From Brevundimonas bacteroides DSM 4726 (GTDB taxonomy: Bacteria; Pseudomonadota; Alphaproteobacteria; Caulobacterales; Caulobacteraceae): 64,000 bases of DNA. Position numbers and translations under genes: made by a program. Positions 63,932 through 64,000 of the stretch are shown one piece after another; position 1 is the stretch's first letter; every line of letters starts with the position of its first letter. The notes under the pieces were generated by a model, which saw nothing but the letters and a program-made list of their open reading frames with translations, was not told the DNA's origin and did no database searches. The stretch lies in NCBI RefSeq assembly GCF_000701445.1, contig NZ_JNIX01000009.1, positions 248,001-312,000 of the forward strand. Reading direction: 5' to 3'.

Positions 63932-64000
63932 GCGGCGGGCGTCCTGACGGCGTTCAGAGGAAAACTGGCGCGCTTATAGGGTCGCGCGCCGCGCCGGACA

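Overview
The window is GC-rich, densely coded bacterial chromosome with many 4-bp start/stop overlaps. A popZ homologue (DUF2497 polar organiser) beside valS, a TolC-family gene and a pcm-like gene, a pyruvate dehydrogenase E1-beta carrying its own lipoyl domain, and a GTTC-N7-GTTC LexA box all point to an alphaproteobacterium of the Caulobacterales, most like Brevundimonas or Caulobacter. This is inferred from gene families; no database search was possible. No integrase, transposase, CRISPR array, phage gene or rRNA was seen. The only tRNA is tRNA-Ser(UGA).

Layout. 1-7100: pyruvate dehydrogenase complex (pdhA, pdhB, a DUF5076 gene, pdhC), then glutathione peroxidase, a DUF3667 membrane protein and lpdA. 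7100-12000, minus strand: a housekeeping operon tmk-holB-tatD-MBL hydrolase-GNAT with rlpA upstream, ending at tRNA-Ser. 12067-31504: a 19.4-kb catabolic supercluster. 31563-51010: ordinary genes, including an S9 peptidase, gatB, pyrB/pyrC, ruvX, gatC-gatA, plsY, dprA and topA. 51011-51907: the only long gene-free stretch, holding an inverted-repeat element, a series of hairpins and a LexA box in front of a radical SAM gene. 51908-64000: RNA methyltransferases, a LysR/AhpD-like divergent pair, valS, popZ, a TolC-family gene and a pcm-like gene.

The supercluster is the main find. It encodes every enzyme needed to take vanillate, and protocatechuate, to central metabolism by the 4,5-cleavage route. 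LigM removes the O-methyl group onto tetrahydrofolate. LigAB opens the ring, LigC oxidises the product, LigI opens the pyrone, LigU isomerises, LigJ hydrates, and LigK cleaves to pyruvate and oxaloacetate. MetF, FolD and PurU can oxidise the resulting 5-methyl-THF to formate and free THF, which recharges LigM. A TonB-dependent receptor and an aromatic-acid MFS symporter would cover uptake. A LysR regulator with two DNA-binding domains and an IclR regulator would cover control. Less explained members are a MetE-like methyltransferase joined to the ligK-ligU-ligI operon, a DUF1932 dehydrogenase heading ligJABC, a SnoaL-like protein and an alpha/beta hydrolase next to ligM.

Two promoter regions of this cluster, before the TonB receptor and before metF, share a 28-bp block (23/28 identical). 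It contains a -35/-10-like pair with 17-bp spacing and a conserved TTCA-N6-TGAA-N3-TTCA pattern. A third TTCA-N4-CC-TGAA dyad lies before the ligJABC operon. This looks like an undescribed regulon element. Other points worth checking are a gene broken by an in-frame TGA, a dihydroorotase lacking its metal-binding HxH, a TatD protein with HxN in place of HxH, and convergent genes that share their stop codons.
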